Assembly (NCBI GenBank): GCA_030833525.1
Contig: JAURGZ010000009.1
Coordinates: 1 to 51,916 of the forward strand
Direction: 5' to 3'
Length of the DNA: 51,916 nucleotides
Origin: Bacteroidota bacterium
GTDB lineage: Bacteria; Bacteroidota; Bacteroidia; NS11-12g; UBA955
Position 1 is the stretch's first letter. Each line of letters starts with the position of its first letter. Shown here in pieces: positions 50,997 through 51,916 of the stretch. The notes under the pieces are model-generated. The model saw only the letters and a program-made list of their open reading frames with translations, was not told where the DNA came from and did no database searches. The position numbers and the translations under genes are program-made.

Positions 50997-51916
50997 ATGA
51001 TTGTCGTAACGGGAGCAGCGGGGTTCATTGGCTCAGCCTTGTTGGCCGAATTGGCTCGGCTGGGCTATGGCCAATTGGTCGCCGTTGATGACTTTTCAAC
51101 CGAAGACAAACGCCGCAATTGGGAGCATTTGCCCCTGTTTCAAAGCGTCGATCGCGCACAATTTTTGCCTTGGCTGCAACAGAACGGTAGATCGGTTCAA
51201 TTCCTGTTTCATCTGGGGGCGCGAACCAAAACCAACGAATTCGACGAGGCCGTTTTAGAGCGCTTGAATTGGGGCTACAGCCAGCAGGTTTGGCGCTTGT
51301 GCATGGAACATTCGATTCCCTTGATTTATGCTTCATCAGCGGCCACATACGGCGCGGGCGAGCTGGGTTTTGGCGATAGCCCCGAGGGGATTTCAGCGCT
51401 CAAGCCCTTGAATCCCTATGGGAATAGCAAGCAGCGTTTTGACACCTGGGTGCTGCAACAAGTGGAGGCAGGTCAGGCCCCTCCCTTTTGGGCTGGGTTT
51501 AAATTTTTCAATGTCTATGGCCCGGGTGAGTACCACAAGGGCCGCATGGCAAGTGTCGTCTTTCATGCGTTCAACCAAATTGCAACCAAGGGTGAGGCTG
51601 ACTTGTTCAAAAGCTACCGCAGCGATTATTCAGACGGTGAACAAAAGCGCGATTTTATCAGCATATTCGATGTCTTGCAAGTGCTGGTCAACGGCATGGA
51701 GCAGCGCAAGCATTCGGGTATCTACAACTTGGGTACCGGTCAGGCTCGCAGTTTTTTGGATTTGGCCCATGCTGTTTGCGCCGCGCTTGAAAAGCCGGCC
51801 CAACTTCGTTTTGTTGACATGCCCGAAGACATTCGAGGCAATTACCAATATTTCACACAAGCCGATACCCAACGTTTGCTGGCCCACGGTTACATCGAGC
51901 GTTTCTTGAGTTTGGA
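50997..51916 (+). CDS. hldD: ADP-L-glycero-D-manno-heptose 6-epimerase, 3' end outside window
   Basis: An extended short-chain dehydrogenase/epimerase making the heptose precursor of lipopolysaccharide core. The 306 codons present include the NAD motif VTGAAGFIGSALLAEL at residues 4-19, LFHLGARTKTNE, IPLIYASSAATYGAG, the catalytic Tyr141 and Lys145 in LNPYGNSKQRFD, FKFFNVYGPGEYHKGRMASV (a strong HldD feature) and KRDFISIFDVLQVLVNG. The frame is open at the right edge, with only a short C-terminus missing (the family is about 310-330 residues). Start ATG 50997 fits the GxxGxxG spacing and the -7 box 6 nt upstream. Confidence 0.93.
   Translation, partial: MIVVTGAAGFIGSALLAELARLGYGQLVAVDDFSTEDKRRNWEHLPLFQSVDRAQFLPWLQQNGRSVQFLFHLGARTKTNEFDEAVLERLNWGYSQQVWRLCMEHSIPLIYASSAATYGAGELGFGDSPEGISALKPLNPYGNSKQRFDTWVLQQVEAGQAPPFWAGFKFFNVYGPGEYHKGRMASVVFHAFNQIATKGEADLFKSYRSDYSDGEQKRDFISIFDVLQVLVNGMEQRKHSGIYNLGTGQARSFLDLAHAVCAALEKPAQLRFVDMPEDIRGNYQYFTQADTQRLLAHGYIERFLSL

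Overview
The window looks like a chromosomal segment of a Bacteroidota bacterium, most likely a member of the Flavobacteriales outside the best-studied genera. The evidence is: a secreted PKD-repeat protein with a type IX secretion (Por) C-terminal sorting domain; families largely confined to the phylum (DUF3078, DUF4271, DUF5606, the THUMP-like methyltransferase); a TonB-dependent receptor with a carboxypeptidase-regulatory N-terminus; a complete lower mevalonate pathway; and the Bacteroidota promoter -7 box TAnnTTTG in front of many genes with almost no Shine-Dalgarno sequences. Base composition is near balanced by eye. Coding density is very high: no gene-free stretch exceeds about 220 bp. 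I saw no rRNA, tRNA, CRISPR array, insertion sequence or prophage. No large accessory island or defence system is visible; the main interest is in gene organisation and in promoter architecture.

Layout. 1-9 kb: secA (cut by the left edge), a TonB-dependent receptor, a universal stress protein and the PKD/T9SS protein. 9-17 kb: hemW; DUF4271-hemD; a methyltransferase whose start codon overlaps that of a divergent 39-residue lipoprotein; ytxJ-thioesterase-smpB; and a minus-strand operon of an MBL hydrolase, menD and a small TPR protein. 17-25 kb: lpdA, typA, prfC, pirin, DUF3078 and sucC. 25-33 kb: lolD-recQ-two glycosyltransferases, then a 987-residue TPR protein. 33-46 kb: a coiled-coil membrane protein, then rfbC-tryptophan dioxygenase-mazG, then a tightly overlapped run fni-mvaA-GHMP kinase-mvaD-mvk-ubiA-priA, then hppD. 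46-52 kb: a minus-strand operon DUF5606-M3 peptidase-PIG-V-like mannosyltransferase-secreted protein, a small unknown gene, and hldD (cut by the right edge).

How the genes work together. The fni-mvaA-GHMP-mvaD-mvk block covers HMG-CoA to IPP/DMAPP, with the GHMP kinase filling the phosphomevalonate kinase position, and it is coupled to a UbiA prenyltransferase that would use the polyprenyl product. menD (menaquinone), hemW and hemD (haem), lpdA and sucC (2-oxoacid oxidation and TCA cycle) fit an aerobic, menaquinone-based respirer. Tryptophan dioxygenase and 4-hydroxyphenylpyruvate dioxygenase indicate oxidative aromatic amino-acid breakdown. rfbC, hldD and three glycosyltransferases serve envelope glycans.

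Promoter pattern. Many genes have TAnnTTTG only 4-9 nt before the start codon, so very short or leaderless mRNAs are likely. Two divergent gene pairs carry abutting back-to-back -7 boxes, and two promoters are fused to the terminator of the preceding gene. All product names are from reading the translations and motifs, not from database searches.
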